Notes: a model not told the origin generated them from the letters alone. A stretch of 47,358 nt of DNA from JAQVEM01 sp964595565 (GCA_964595565.1 CAZQQX010000012.1:1-47358), one strand, 5' to 3'; positions 8,490 through 17,615 are shown, counted from the first letter of the stretch. Made by a program: numbers and translations.

Positions 8490-9332
8490 TTACTTCATAT
8501 CTTTGAGTTCAACAGCATCCATATCGGTGAATGTCTGATTTTCTCCTACCATGCCCCATATAAACGAATACGCGCTTGTTCCGCATCCGGAATGAATGGA
8601 CCAGCTTGGAGATATTACAGCCTGTTCATTCTTTAAAATAATATGCCTCGTTTCATCTGGTTCTCCCATGTAATGAAATATCCTGGCATCTTCGGGCACA
8701 TCGAAATATGCATATACTTCCATTCTCCTTACGTGCGTATGACAGGGCATGGTGTTCCAGACATTTCCCGGAGCCATCTGGGTAAGCCCCATACAAAGCT
8801 GACAGCTCTCAACTACGCCCGGCTGGATGTACTGATTTATTACCCTTTTGTTGCTGTTCTCATCGCTTCCCATGGGAACCTTATTGGCCTTGCTGATATC
8901 TATATGAACTGTTTTAAGATCTTTATGCGCCGGGGCGCTTAATGCATAAAACCTTGCCGGTTTGCCGGGGTCGCTGCTTTCAAATACTACTTCTTTTGTT
9001 CCCCTGCTTACATAAAGCCCGTCCCTGGGATTCATCTCATATTTTTTGCCATCAACAATAATGCTACCTTTCTGTCCCATATTAATGATTCCCAGTTCTC
9101 TTCTTTCCAGAAAGTAATCCGTTCCAAGATTATGCATAATATCCAGATTCTGGCCCAGCTCGATTGCTTTTCCGGTCGGCACGATTCCCATTACGATAAT
9201 TCTATCGATATGGCTGTAAACCCTTTTAATCTCTCCGTCAACGAATAAATCTTCTATTAAAAATTCTTCTCTCAGCCTCTCTGTAGTGTAATGCTTCGCA
9301 TCCTTTGAATTTGATGGTTCTCTAATTTCCAT
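8490..9332 (-). CDS. kduI: 5-dehydro-4-deoxy-D-glucuronate isomerase
   Basis: Converts 5-keto-4-deoxyuronate, the ring-opened product of unsaturated uronates, to the 2,5-diketo acid used by KduD. At 280 residues it is standard KduI length, with a two-cupin fold. The metal-site stretch MPCHTHVRRMEVYAYFD is present, followed by the typical PDETRHIILKNEQAVISPSWSIHSG. The start ATG has AGGAG 6 nt upstream. It is the first catabolic gene after the TRAP transporter genes in the operon. Confidence 0.92.
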   Translation of the reverse strand: MEIREPSNSKDAKHYTTERLREEFLIEDLFVDGEIKRVYSHIDRIIVMGIVPTGKAIELGQNLDIMHNLGTDYFLERRELGIINMGQKGSIIVDGKKYEMNPRDGLYVSRGTKEVVFESSDPGKPARFYALSAPAHKDLKTVHIDISKANKVPMGSDENSNKRVINQYIQPGVVESCQLCMGLTQMAPGNVWNTMPCHTHVRRMEVYAYFDVPEDARIFHYMGEPDETRHIILKNEQAVISPSWSIHSGCGTSAYSFIWGMVGENQTFTDMDAVELKDMK

Positions 9333-9534
9333 TCTTTTCTCCTATCCCTTTTATTTAATATTCTATTAATTTTAGTTTTCTTTACTGTCCGTATAAATTT
9401 ACAAAATTTTACCGGTACTGCAAAGAAATTAAATATGATATTGCTATCTTAAATCAAACACTTAATATAATCCCCCTACATCCTGACTGACTATTCAGGC
9501 GTATAAATATATCCAAACCTGCTGACCTGAATCA

Positions 9535-10815
9535 TTAGAAAAATAAACCCGGCAGCCATGTTGAAAGAGCCGGAACGAAAGTGACCAGCAGTAAAATTGT
9601 AAAATTACAGGCTAAATAAGGTGCCGCACCCTTGAATATATCCACAATATCCATCTTGGAAATTTTGGCAGCTGCATTCAAACACATTCCAACCGGAGGC
9701 GTGACCAGACCCATTGCAGTTCCAACTATCATTATTGCTCCAAATTGAAGCGCGCTTACTCCCAGCCCTTCCATTACCGGTAATAATATCGGCACCACCA
9801 GAAGCAGGGCCGGCGTAACATCAATAAAAGTTCCTATAACCAGGATAATAATGTCAAGCATTAATAAAATCCAGATTCTATGAACCTGCAAGCCCAAAAA
9901 ATAAGCAGCAATAGTCTGAGGTACCTGTTCTATTGCCAGAATCCAGGAAAAAATCATGGAAAACCCAATAATAATCATAACGCTGCTTGAAGATAAAAAA
10001 GCTCTTTTAACAGCTTCCAGAACCGATTTCCACTTCAATTCCCTGTACAATAAAAACCCCAATAGCAGAGCATATAAAGCAGCGATTCCGGCAACTTCGG
10101 TTGGAGTTGCAATACCAAATGATATTGCTAAAACAATTACAACAGGCATCAGCACTGCAAGGGTTCCGTCTCTCATGGTATGAGCAAAATGTTTTTTATC
10201 AAATCTGGTATATTCCGGATGATAATGCCTCTTTTTTGAAATAGTCCAGACCAGCACAGTCTGGGTTACTCCAACCAGAATTCCCGGTATTGCTCCAGCC
10301 AGAAAAAGGGCTCCTACCGATTCCCCTGATATCATGGCATACATAAGCATTGGTATGCTTGGCGGTATGACCATCCCTATAGTAGATGAAGCAACCGTAA
10401 TACCTACTGCTACTGGCTTGGGGTATCCCTTTTCAACCATCTGTGGTATGAGTATAGAGCCTATTGCTGAAGTATCGGCTACCGATGAACCGGAGATGCC
10501 ACCAAAAATCATGCTGGCAATTACATTTACTTCCCCGAGCCCGCCTCTAATTGGCCTTACTATATAACCACAGAAATTTATAATTCTTTTGGTAACTCCG
10601 CCACCATTCATCAGTTCACCTGCCAGTATGAATAAGGGGAGTGCAATCATTACAAAACTATTTGTACCTGCCCATACTCTTTGAGGAACCATCGAAATAA
10701 AACCCGGATTATATACCACAAAATATAATAAACTTGATGCCCCTATGGCAAAACCAATCGGTACCCCTATGGCAGCAAGTAAAAAAAACGACCCTACTAA
10801 TAACCCTACCGACAT
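9535..10815 (-). CDS. dctM: TRAP transporter large permease (DctM)
   Basis: The 426-residue large membrane subunit of a tripartite ATP-independent periplasmic transporter, which couples uptake of organic acids to a sodium gradient. Around twelve hydrophobic helices are visible. Family hallmarks include GVPIGFAIG near the N-terminus, the SGSSVADTSAIGSI loop, the AVGITVASSTIGMVIPPSIPM hairpin region, and GLVTPPVGMCLNAA near the C-terminus. The ATG follows AGGAGGAG. It sits after dctP and dctQ and before kduI, so the cargo is likely an unsaturated uronate or short oligouronide. Confidence 0.93.
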   Translation of the reverse strand: MSVGLLVGSFFLLAAIGVPIGFAIGASSLLYFVVYNPGFISMVPQRVWAGTNSFVMIALPLFILAGELMNGGGVTKRIINFCGYIVRPIRGGLGEVNVIASMIFGGISGSSVADTSAIGSILIPQMVEKGYPKPVAVGITVASSTIGMVIPPSIPMLMYAMISGESVGALFLAGAIPGILVGVTQTVLVWTISKKRHYHPEYTRFDKKHFAHTMRDGTLAVLMPVVIVLAISFGIATPTEVAGIAALYALLLGFLLYRELKWKSVLEAVKRAFLSSSSVMIIIGFSMIFSWILAIEQVPQTIAAYFLGLQVHRIWILLMLDIIILVIGTFIDVTPALLLVVPILLPVMEGLGVSALQFGAIMIVGTAMGLVTPPVGMCLNAAAKISKMDIVDIFKGAAPYLACNFTILLLVTFVPALSTWLPGLFF

Positions 10816-10847
10816 TTAATTAATCTCCTCCTATATATTTAAATAAA

Positions 10848-11354
10848 TCAGGATTCATTAATTTCTCTTCTAAAATTAGCAATTTTAAGTACAACTTTTC
10901 TTATCTCATATATGGCAACCATTATAAAAGATATCGTAAGCATATAATAAATAGTGGAATAATGGATCTTAAGCCCTGATGATACCTTGGCACCAACTGT
11001 TTCGATCCAGTCCATGCTTAGATATGCTGCCGCTGCAACAGTAATTATGGTGATTACACTTATAAGAATCTCAAATACTATTCCAATTTTTCGGGGTAAT
11101 TTATCTATTAACAGCGATACTTTAATATGTTCATCCCACTTGATTCCCATAATAATGCCAAAATAAGTCGTTGCAATAAATAGGAAAACAATCAATTCTT
11201 CTGTCCAGTTAAACACAACGTTAAAAAGATATCTCAGGAATACTGACAATATAACAGCAACAATCATGCTGCTCATAAGAGCAATATTCCAATAAAATAA
11301 GCCCTCATCAAGACCTACGAACAACCACTTAAATATTTTTTTTAGAATTTTCAA
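10848..11354 (-). CDS. dctQ: TRAP transporter small permease (DctQ)
   Basis: The four-helix small subunit of the TRAP system. The motif NWTEELIVFLFIATTYFGIIMG with the conserved EE pair and KWDEHIKV are characteristic. The longest frame begins with GTG at 11372, but the run of five G at 11359-11363 sits inside that extension. It lies 4-5 nt before the TTG at 11354, so the shorter 168-residue form beginning MKILKKIF is preferred. A large stem-loop separates it from dctP upstream; dctM follows after 32 nt. Confidence 0.88.
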   Translation of the reverse strand: MKILKKIFKWLFVGLDEGLFYWNIALMSSMIVAVILSVFLRYLFNVVFNWTEELIVFLFIATTYFGIIMGIKWDEHIKVSLLIDKLPRKIGIVFEILISVITIITVAAAAYLSMDWIETVGAKVSSGLKIHYSTIYYMLTISFIMVAIYEIRKVVLKIANFRREINES

Positions 11355-11379
11355 TTCTTCCCCCTGTAGCACTTACCTG

Positions 11380-11428
11380 CTATATAAGAAAGAGAATAGT
11401 GACTGAGCACTTTCTCTTTCTTATATAG
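11380..11428 (-). repeat. Large stem-loop between dctP and dctQ
   Basis: CTATATAAGAAAGAGAA (11380-11396) is perfectly complementary to 11412-11428. After a 1-nt bulge, AGTG pairs with CACT around a 6-nt loop, giving about 21 bp. On the minus strand no T-run follows, so it is not a standard intrinsic terminator. Such hairpins after a binding-protein gene are known to protect the upstream mRNA and lower expression of the membrane subunits, and that role is inferred here. Confidence 0.75.
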
Positions 11429-11457
11429 AACACAACCTTTATAGTTACCTTACTTTA

Positions 11458-12573
11458 CTATTGAATAGAGCTCCTTACTTTATCAAGCAGCTCCTGGGTA
11501 AACCAGCCTTCATCGATAAAGAAGTCATATACAGGTGCGCACTTGTCAATAAATGCCTGCCTGTTTTCATCTGTAAGGTAAGTAATTTCCATATTTTCTT
11601 CCATTGTAGGCAGTACAGCTTCTCCTCTTTCAGTCATCAATGTATCATTGTATTTCATCATTTCCTTTGCTGCATCTGTAACTATTTCCTGCAGATATGG
11701 CTCCAGCGACTGATACCAGTCATTACTTACAAACATAGGGTCCGGATGTATCTGGTAATTTGCCATTGTCATATATTTCTGTACTTCATAAAATTTCTTA
11801 TCGTCAATATTAACCAGAGGGTTCTCCTGTCCATCCGCAAGACCGGTCTTTAATGCCATGTACAGTTCAGCATAAGCAATTGAAACAGGGTTTGCTTCCA
11901 GTGCTTCCATAATCTTTATAATGCTTTCTATTGGAGGAGTTCTCATTTTTAGTCCTACAATATCTTCCGGTTTTTCAATAGGTCTTACATTGTTAGTCCA
12001 CTGTCTCAGACCACCTGCATCTCCTGTTGCCGGGATATAAATTCCTACTTCCAGAGCTGCTGCAGCAATCTCATCACCAATGGGTCCACTGGCAATTGCC
12101 GTAAACTGAGCTGGCTCATTAAACAGGAAAGGCATCATGTATACTGAAAGTTCTGTTGCAACCTCATCAAAGCTTCCGCCTCTGGTTGCCTGTATAGTCC
12201 CCATTTGGACCTGCTCAAGCATCTCGGCTTCAGTTCCAAGCTGGCCTGCTGGATACAATTCTACCTCTATGGCACCTTCCGAGTTCTTTTCTACCAGCTG
12301 TTCAAAAACCAGCAAAGACATATGCCTTGGTGCACTGGTTGTATGCGAATGACCTACTTTCATGGTATATGTACCTGCCGGTACCTTTTCTACTTCTTCT
12401 TCAACCTCTTCTACTACTTCTTCTGCCTCTTCTGCTTCTTCTTCGACTTCTTCTACAGCTTCTTCGACTGCTTCAGCTGCTTCTTCTGCTTCCTTGCATC
12501 CTATAAGCGAGAAAGTCGCAACTATCGATATACTTAACACTAACACTGTTATCCATAATATTGTTTTTTTCAT
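11458..12573 (-). CDS. dctP: TRAP transporter solute-binding lipoprotein (DctP)
   Basis: The extracytoplasmic solute receptor of the TRAP system, 371 residues. The N-terminus is a lipoprotein signal ending in SLIGC, with Cys26 the predicted lipid site. It is followed by a ~40-residue run of Glu, Ala and Val (about residues 28-66) acting as a tether. The binding domain starts at YTMKVGHSHTTSAPRH and includes the carboxylate-binding Arg region LRQWTNNVRPIEKPEDIVGLKMR typical of DctP proteins. The ATG follows AAAGGA. The Lnt enzyme elsewhere in the window could acylate this lipoprotein. Ligand specificity is inferred only from the uronate operon. Confidence 0.92.
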   Translation of the reverse strand: MKKTILWITVLVLSISIVATFSLIGCKEAEEAAEAVEEAVEEVEEEAEEAEEVVEEVEEEVEKVPAGTYTMKVGHSHTTSAPRHMSLLVFEQLVEKNSEGAIEVELYPAGQLGTEAEMLEQVQMGTIQATRGGSFDEVATELSVYMMPFLFNEPAQFTAIASGPIGDEIAAAALEVGIYIPATGDAGGLRQWTNNVRPIEKPEDIVGLKMRTPPIESIIKIMEALEANPVSIAYAELYMALKTGLADGQENPLVNIDDKKFYEVQKYMTMANYQIHPDPMFVSNDWYQSLEPYLQEIVTDAAKEMMKYNDTLMTERGEAVLPTMEENMEITYLTDENRQAFIDKCAPVYDFFIDEGWFTQELLDKVRSSIQ

Positions 12574-12875
12574 TTATCAATCCTTTCGTTGAAAGCTATC
12601 AAACTTAAAAAAATAATCTAATACGCTTTATATCACCTCCCCATAATACTTTACTTTTGAAATCATCTCTGGTAAATTTCACTTGAGATTTGTTTGTGTT
12701 TTAGCACTAATACAATCTATAAATTTTTTAAGCTATAAGATTATATTAGACTTCATAAACAAATCTCTCTTTATTCCTCATTAGCATCACCTCGCTTTGA
12801 ATCAATTTCCTGTGTTTTTATAGTATTTTTATTGCTTACGGAAAACACACCAAAAATAACTTTATATACATAAAT
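12574..12875 (-). promoter_or_regulatory. dctP upstream region with 11-bp inverted repeat
   Basis: A 302-nt non-coding stretch between the IclR gene and dctP. GAGATTTGTTT at 12685-12695 reappears inverted and without mismatch as AAACAAATCTC at 12757-12767. A shorter pair, TGAAAT (12658-12663) and ATTTCA (12676-12681), lies closer to dctP. These are candidate operators for the adjacent IclR regulator, placed where the uronate operon promoter should be. No matching published operator is claimed. Confidence 0.4.
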
Positions 12876-13628
12876 TTAATCTTCAACAAATCCAAGCTCT
12901 TTAGAGACTATGTTAGCTGTATCCATTAAAATGTCTTTAAAAGTGAATAACTTCGATAAATTCATCCTTGCCTTTATGGCAGATATACTTATAGCATACC
13001 TGACTTTTCTGCTGTAATCTCTGATTGGTGCAGCAATACAGTTTATATTCTCTTCATTTTCCAGATTATCTACAGCAAATCCTTTCTCCCTTACATCTTC
13101 CAGGCTCCTGATAAATATCTTCCTGTCAGTAATTGTTTTTTCGGTTCGTGGAATAAAATCCAGCTCATTAACTATCTTTTCTATAACTTCATCATCCTGA
13201 AAAGCTAAAATGACTTTGCCTGCTGCAGTGCAGTAAATAGGAGCTATATTACCAATTCTTGAATACATCCTTATGGGTTTTGGGCTCTCAATTTTATCTA
13301 TATAAACTACCCTCTTGCCATCAAAAGTAGTAAGATGTATGGTTTCACCTGTAATTTCCTCAAGCTTTATTAAATAGGGATGTGCAATATTCCTGATATC
13401 CATAGAATCAATTACTCCTGTGGCAATATTTAAGAATTTTAATCCGAGGCTATACTTCTTATTTGTGGGGTTCATCTTAACATAATTATGTCTTAACAAC
13501 GTTTTTAGAAATCTGTGTATGGTGCTCTTGTCTATCTCTAATCTATCAGCTATATCCTTGAGCCTTAGCTCACCACTTTTTTCTAATAATTCTACTATTT
13601 TGAAAAATCTTAAAAGTGTTTCAACCAT
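12876..13628 (-). CDS. IclR family transcriptional regulator (KdgR-like)
   Basis: A 250-residue regulator. Residues 1-65 form the winged helix-turn-helix (LRFFKIVELLEKSGELRLKDIADRLEIDKSTIHRFLKTL). The rest is the IclR effector domain, with GETIHLTTFDGKRVVYIDKIESP, YCTAAGKVILA and the late NINCIAAPIRDYSRKVRYAIS. KdgR proteins of this family sense KDG and repress pectin and uronate genes, and the position at the head of the uronate operon fits that. It is transcribed in the same direction as the operon but spaced 302 nt from dctP, so it is probably a separate unit. It is divergent from the FAH-family gene. Confidence 0.88.
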   Translation of the reverse strand: MVETLLRFFKIVELLEKSGELRLKDIADRLEIDKSTIHRFLKTLLRHNYVKMNPTNKKYSLGLKFLNIATGVIDSMDIRNIAHPYLIKLEEITGETIHLTTFDGKRVVYIDKIESPKPIRMYSRIGNIAPIYCTAAGKVILAFQDDEVIEKIVNELDFIPRTEKTITDRKIFIRSLEDVREKGFAVDNLENEENINCIAAPIRDYSRKVRYAISISAIKARMNLSKLFTFKDILMDTANIVSKELGFVED

Positions 13629-13818
13629 AAGAAAATTTCATATAATAATATTAAGTTTCATTATTTCAAACCATAAAATAGCAAAACTTTCTATCTTTGT
13701 CAAGCATTTATTAAGCCTTGTCATTTAATTTGGAAATTAAAATCAAAAAAGTCTTTCTAAAAAATTCTAAAATAATTAGAATAAAGTACTGATTGGAATT
13801 TAACACGGGGGAGAAAAT

Positions 13819-14490
13819 ATGTCTTTCAATCCAGATATTGATACTTATATTCCGGGGAAAATAATATGTGTGGGAATGAACTACAGGTCACACATAAAAG
13901 AACAGGATGGTCGTTTCCCTGAAAAACCGGTTCTTTTCTCAAAAGCTACCAGCTGCATTATAAAAAATGAAGAGAATATAATATACCCTGCAGAAGTAAG
14001 ACAACTTGATTATGAAGTTGAGCTGGCGGTAGTAATAGGGAAGAAAATAAAAAATGTTACTAAAGATAAAGTATATGAACATATTTACGGTTACACCATA
14101 ATGAATGACATTACAGCAAGAGACATACAGAAAAATGAATCCCAGTGGTACCGTGCAAAAAGTTTTGATACTTTTGGACCGATAGGACCTGTTATTGTTA
14201 AAAAAGATAGAATATCATCCCCCTGTAACCTTAATTTAAAATCTTACGTAAATGGTGAACTCAGGCAAAATGGAAATACACTGGATATGATATTCGGGAT
14301 ATACGAGTTGATATCTTATATCTCCCGTTCCATTACCCTTGAAGCAGGAGATCTCATATCAACAGGAACACCATCCGGGGTGGGGATATTTATGAAAGAG
14401 AAAAAATTGCTAAAACCAGGCGACACTGTAACCTGTGAGATTGATAAAATAGGAATACTGGAAAATAAAATTATAAAAGAAACAGACTGA
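13819..14490 (+). CDS. Fumarylacetoacetate hydrolase (FAH) family protein
   Basis: A 223-residue FAH-fold enzyme; members hydrolyse or decarboxylate 2-oxo acids with a bound Mg2+ or Mn2+. GMNYRSHIKEQ opens the domain. The metal ligands are in DYEVELAVVIG (E-x-E) and MNDITARDIQ, followed by KSFDTFGPIGP and STGTPSGVGIFM. The tail LKPGDTVTCEIDKIGILEN is typical. A GGGGGAG ribosome binding site lies 5 nt before the ATG. It is divergent from the IclR gene and could share its control region. Its substrate is unknown; a 2-keto-3-deoxy acid is possible from context. Confidence 0.87.
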   Translation: MSFNPDIDTYIPGKIICVGMNYRSHIKEQDGRFPEKPVLFSKATSCIIKNEENIIYPAEVRQLDYEVELAVVIGKKIKNVTKDKVYEHIYGYTIMNDITARDIQKNESQWYRAKSFDTFGPIGPVIVKKDRISSPCNLNLKSYVNGELRQNGNTLDMIFGIYELISYISRSITLEAGDLISTGTPSGVGIFMKEKKLLKPGDTVTCEIDKIGILENKIIKETD

Positions 14491-14548
14491 ACAACCAAAA
14501 GATATTCTATTCTTATAAGTATAATATAAAGATTTTTCAGGTAAAAAA

Positions 14549-15199
14549 ATGAATGATATTTTCCAAATTTTTTTTGGGTCCATGGTAGTGGCCTTCTCAG
14601 GCGCACTGGTTCCCGGACCAATGCTTACTCTGGTTATAAGCAGCGTGGCCAAAAAAGGGTTCTGGATCTCTTTTTTTATTGTTCTGGGTCACGCCTTACT
14701 TGAATTAATTGTAGTGATATTCTTTTTTCTGGGAATATTAAAATTTCTGGATAATCCTCTAATTACTAAAATAATCAGCATCCTGGGCGGAACTTTCCTT
14801 TTATACATAGGGATCGATATTATTGTCTCAATTTTTAAGAAGAAATTTACACTGGATTTTAAATCAGCATTAAAAAAGAAAACTATCACCGGTAGGTCAG
14901 GCGGTGCTGCTATTCTTAAAGGTGTTATTATCAGTCTTGTGAACCCTTACTGGTTCATATGGTGGTTAAGTATAGGAGCAGCATTTCTCTTAAAGAGTGT
15001 TGAATTCAACTTAACAGGTGTTTCTTTCTTTTATGTGGGGCACATCAGCGCAGACTTTATCTGGTATCTATCTATTGGATTTCTGATAAGCAGCGGGCGC
15101 AGGTTTTTTAACCAGAAAATATATAACTCCATTCTTATTGCCTGCAGCATATTTTTATTCTACCTCGGAATAAAATTTATAGTAGAAGCAATGATCTGA
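14549..15199 (+). CDS. LysE/RhtB family exporter
   Basis: A 216-residue membrane protein with six hydrophobic segments. The N-terminal GALVPGPMLTLVI and the GFWISFFIVLGHALLE segment are the family signature for amino-acid exporters such as LysE and RhtB; NPYWFIWWLSIG is the conserved Asn-Pro motif of the second half. Substrate unknown. It lies 58 nt after the FAH-family gene on the same strand and may be co-transcribed. Confidence 0.82.
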   Translation: MNDIFQIFFGSMVVAFSGALVPGPMLTLVISSVAKKGFWISFFIVLGHALLELIVVIFFFLGILKFLDNPLITKIISILGGTFLLYIGIDIIVSIFKKKFTLDFKSALKKKTITGRSGGAAILKGVIISLVNPYWFIWWLSIGAAFLLKSVEFNLTGVSFFYVGHISADFIWYLSIGFLISSGRRFFNQKIYNSILIACSIFLFYLGIKFIVEAMI

Positions 15200-15296
15200 T
15201 ATATTCTATAAAAAGATTTAAAGATTAAAACCGGCATAAATCTGAAAAAGTAAAAATCCCCCGGTAGAACTCATATTTTATACTGAATCAGTTTCT

Positions 15297-15707
15297 TTAT
15301 TTCCTGGTGGACCCTGTAAACATTATAAAGTAAAAAATTATAACTATAATAAGATTAACAGGTATCTGAAAAATCCAGTGAACATATATATTCCCAAAGG
15401 TGGTAAGATACCCCTGGGTCAGGTAATGAAGGGGAATGAATATTACAGGCAACCAGGCTAAAGATAATAATAAAATCAAAAGGGGCTCGAGCCTGCTCTC
15501 CAGTAGTAGCCATGAAACACCTTTATATTTTAGAATTATCACCCAGGAAATAAAAACTATAATGGAAAATACAGCACCAACAGGTACCTGAATTGATAGC
15601 TGATTATAATCCATAAAAAAATGATAAACTCCGAAACCAAAAAGAATAGAGATTATATTTACCATCGAAAGGATAAAACTATGCAGAATGACTCTAAAAA
15701 CTTTCAT
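15297..15707 (-). CDS. Hypothetical four-helix membrane protein
   Basis: 136 residues with four clear hydrophobic segments at roughly 10-32, 43-60, 72-93 and 108-130. No catalytic or ligand motif is recognised. Codon use looks like its neighbours, but the ATG has no clear ribosome binding site. It stands alone, convergent with the LysE gene and divergent from the phosphate transporter gene. Real membrane protein likely; function unknown. Confidence 0.6.
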   Translation of the reverse strand: MKVFRVILHSFILSMVNIISILFGFGVYHFFMDYNQLSIQVPVGAVFSIIVFISWVIILKYKGVSWLLLESRLEPLLILLLSLAWLPVIFIPLHYLTQGYLTTFGNIYVHWIFQIPVNLIIVIIFYFIMFTGSTRK

Positions 15708-15919
15708 ATATTCTAAGCTTATTTTTATTTAAATATAACTGTTAATATTGTATTATACCCGAAAAAAATACCAATCACCAATTAATAAATTGATGAACTT
15801 ATATAATACCTGAAAAATCCTATTATAGAATTTTTAATGATTCTAATTTAACCCCGGGTAAAAAATAACCTCGATAAAAAATATTTAATTCTTTTCATAT
15901 TTAATAATTTATTTTATTC

Positions 15920-15945
15920 TATTATAATCATTGTTGATCATAATA
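15920..15945 (+). promoter_or_regulatory. Near-perfect 26-nt palindrome before the Na/Pi symporter
   Basis: TATTATAATCA (15920-15930) and TGATCATAATA (15935-15945) pair at 10 of 11 positions around TTGT, ending 20 nt before the symporter start. It is symmetric enough to be an operator, and part of it resembles a Fur-family half-site, but it is not an exact box. The region is AT-rich, so caution is needed. Confidence 0.35.
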
Positions 15946-15965
15946 AATTCAATTTAATATAATCT

Positions 15966-17615
15966 ATGTATTTAAAATTGGTTATAGAAGTACTGGGCGG
16001 ATTAGCACTTTTTATTTTCGGAATAAACAGACTCAGTAGCAGCCTCCAGAAAGTAACCTCCAATAAATTAAAAACAGTCGTAAATACCCTTACAAAAAAA
16101 TCATGGTCAACTGTTCTGGTGGGGATTTTTACCACCATGCTCATACAGAGCAGCAGCGCCACATCTGTAATGACCGTCGGTTTTGTAAACGCCGGCCTGA
16201 TAACCTTAAGACAGGCAATAGGGATAATAATGGGCGCCAATATTGGCACTACAGTAACTGCTCAGATAGTCTCATTCAATATAGATATGCTTTCCTATCC
16301 TTTAATCATAATAGGTTTCCTTACCTATTTTTTAAGCAAAAGACGGAGATATAAGAATATTGGAATGACTATACTCGGACTGGGACTTTTGTTCCTTGGC
16401 ATGACTGTAATGAAAAGTGCGCTTGAGCCCCTGAGAGATAATGATGCTTTTAAAAACTTTCTTTTAATTTTTAGCAGGAATCCTTTCCTGGGGATTTTAG
16501 CAGGACTGATTCTTACCACACTGTTACAGAGCAGCTCTGCTACTATTGGCCTCCTTATAGCTCTCGCTGCCCAGGGGCTTATACCCATTGAAGCAGCCAT
16601 TCCGGTACTTATCGGAGATAATATAGGAACCTGTTCAACAGCGCTGATATCCAGCATCGGGACAACTGTTACTGCCAGAAGAACAGCTTTTTCACATCTT
16701 ATGTTTAATATATTCGGTACCGTAATTTTTGTTATCCTCCTGTATGGATTCAGGCTTGAACCTTTCATTGTAAACCTGACCGGAAAAAGTGTCGCCCATC
16801 AGATTGCCAATATTCACACCGCTTTTAATGTAATTACTACCATAATCCTCTTCCCCCTTATTGGCTTCTTTGAAAAAACAGTTTTAAAGCTCATTCCCGG
16901 CAAGGATATAACCATACACAAGAATGCCTTATACCTGGATAATAGATTAATAAACACTCCCTCACTTTCACTGGAACAGACAAAGAAGGAGCTCCTGAGA
17001 ATTACAGAAATAACCCGGGATATGATAAACCTTTCATTTGAAAGACTATACAAAAAGGATACTCTAATTGAAAAAAAAGTACTTGATAGAGAGACAGCTG
17101 TAGACAGTATTACGGAAGATATAATAAGATATCTTACCAGGGTATCACAGAAATCCCTTGGGCTGAGACTATCCAACAAATTAACCAACCTGCTTCATAT
17201 TGCTTACGATGCAGAAAGGGCCGGGGACCACGCTGAGAGCATACTCTACCTTATACTGGTAAAAGAAGAAAATAGAATGACCTTTAGTAAAATTGCTATT
17301 GAAGAACTGGAACTGACACTTGATAAAATCAATCATCTTTTTGATTCCCTGATCTCAGGTATGGAAAGCAGTGATTTAACCAGGCTAAGACAGTGCGAAA
17401 AAATTGAATCAGATATAGACCGGCTGGTCAAAGAAATCAGGACCAGCCATTTAAAAAGACTTCAGAATGGTGACTGCCTCCCCCTTTCTGGAGTTGTCTT
17501 TGCAGATATTATTCTACACCTTGAAAGAACAGGGGATTTGCTTTATGGTATTTCAAGAAATTTATTAAACATTGAAGAGTACAATATAGCTAACAAACCT
17601 GGCATACCTATATGA
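15966..17615 (+). CDS. Na/Pi cotransporter family protein with PhoU-like tail
   Basis: A 549-residue sodium-phosphate symporter of the NptA/PNaS type. Two inverted repeats each carry the QSSSAT motif: IQSSSATSVMTVGFVNAG near residue 60 and LQSSSATIGLLIALAAQG near residue 190. GANIGTTVTAQ and GDNIGTCSTAL follow them. After the last helix (about residue 310) come ~200 residues of PhoU-like helical bundle. The start at 15966 matches the usual family N-terminus (LGGLALFIFGINRLS) but lacks a clear ribosome binding site. The stop overlaps the phoU start by 4 nt. Confidence 0.9.
   Translation: MYLKLVIEVLGGLALFIFGINRLSSSLQKVTSNKLKTVVNTLTKKSWSTVLVGIFTTMLIQSSSATSVMTVGFVNAGLITLRQAIGIIMGANIGTTVTAQIVSFNIDMLSYPLIIIGFLTYFLSKRRRYKNIGMTILGLGLLFLGMTVMKSALEPLRDNDAFKNFLLIFSRNPFLGILAGLILTTLLQSSSATIGLLIALAAQGLIPIEAAIPVLIGDNIGTCSTALISSIGTTVTARRTAFSHLMFNIFGTVIFVILLYGFRLEPFIVNLTGKSVAHQIANIHTAFNVITTIILFPLIGFFEKTVLKLIPGKDITIHKNALYLDNRLINTPSLSLEQTKKELLRITEITRDMINLSFERLYKKDTLIEKKVLDRETAVDSITEDIIRYLTRVSQKSLGLRLSNKLTNLLHIAYDAERAGDHAESILYLILVKEENRMTFSKIAIEELELTLDKINHLFDSLISGMESSDLTRLRQCEKIESDIDRLVKEIRTSHLKRLQNGDCLPLSGVVFADIILHLERTGDLLYGISRNLLNIEEYNIANKPGIPI

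Noticed and set aside
12137..12592. Ser-rich and Phe/Cys-rich plus-strand frames opposite dctP
   Set aside because: They are antisense shadows of the Glu-rich low-complexity tether in DctP.
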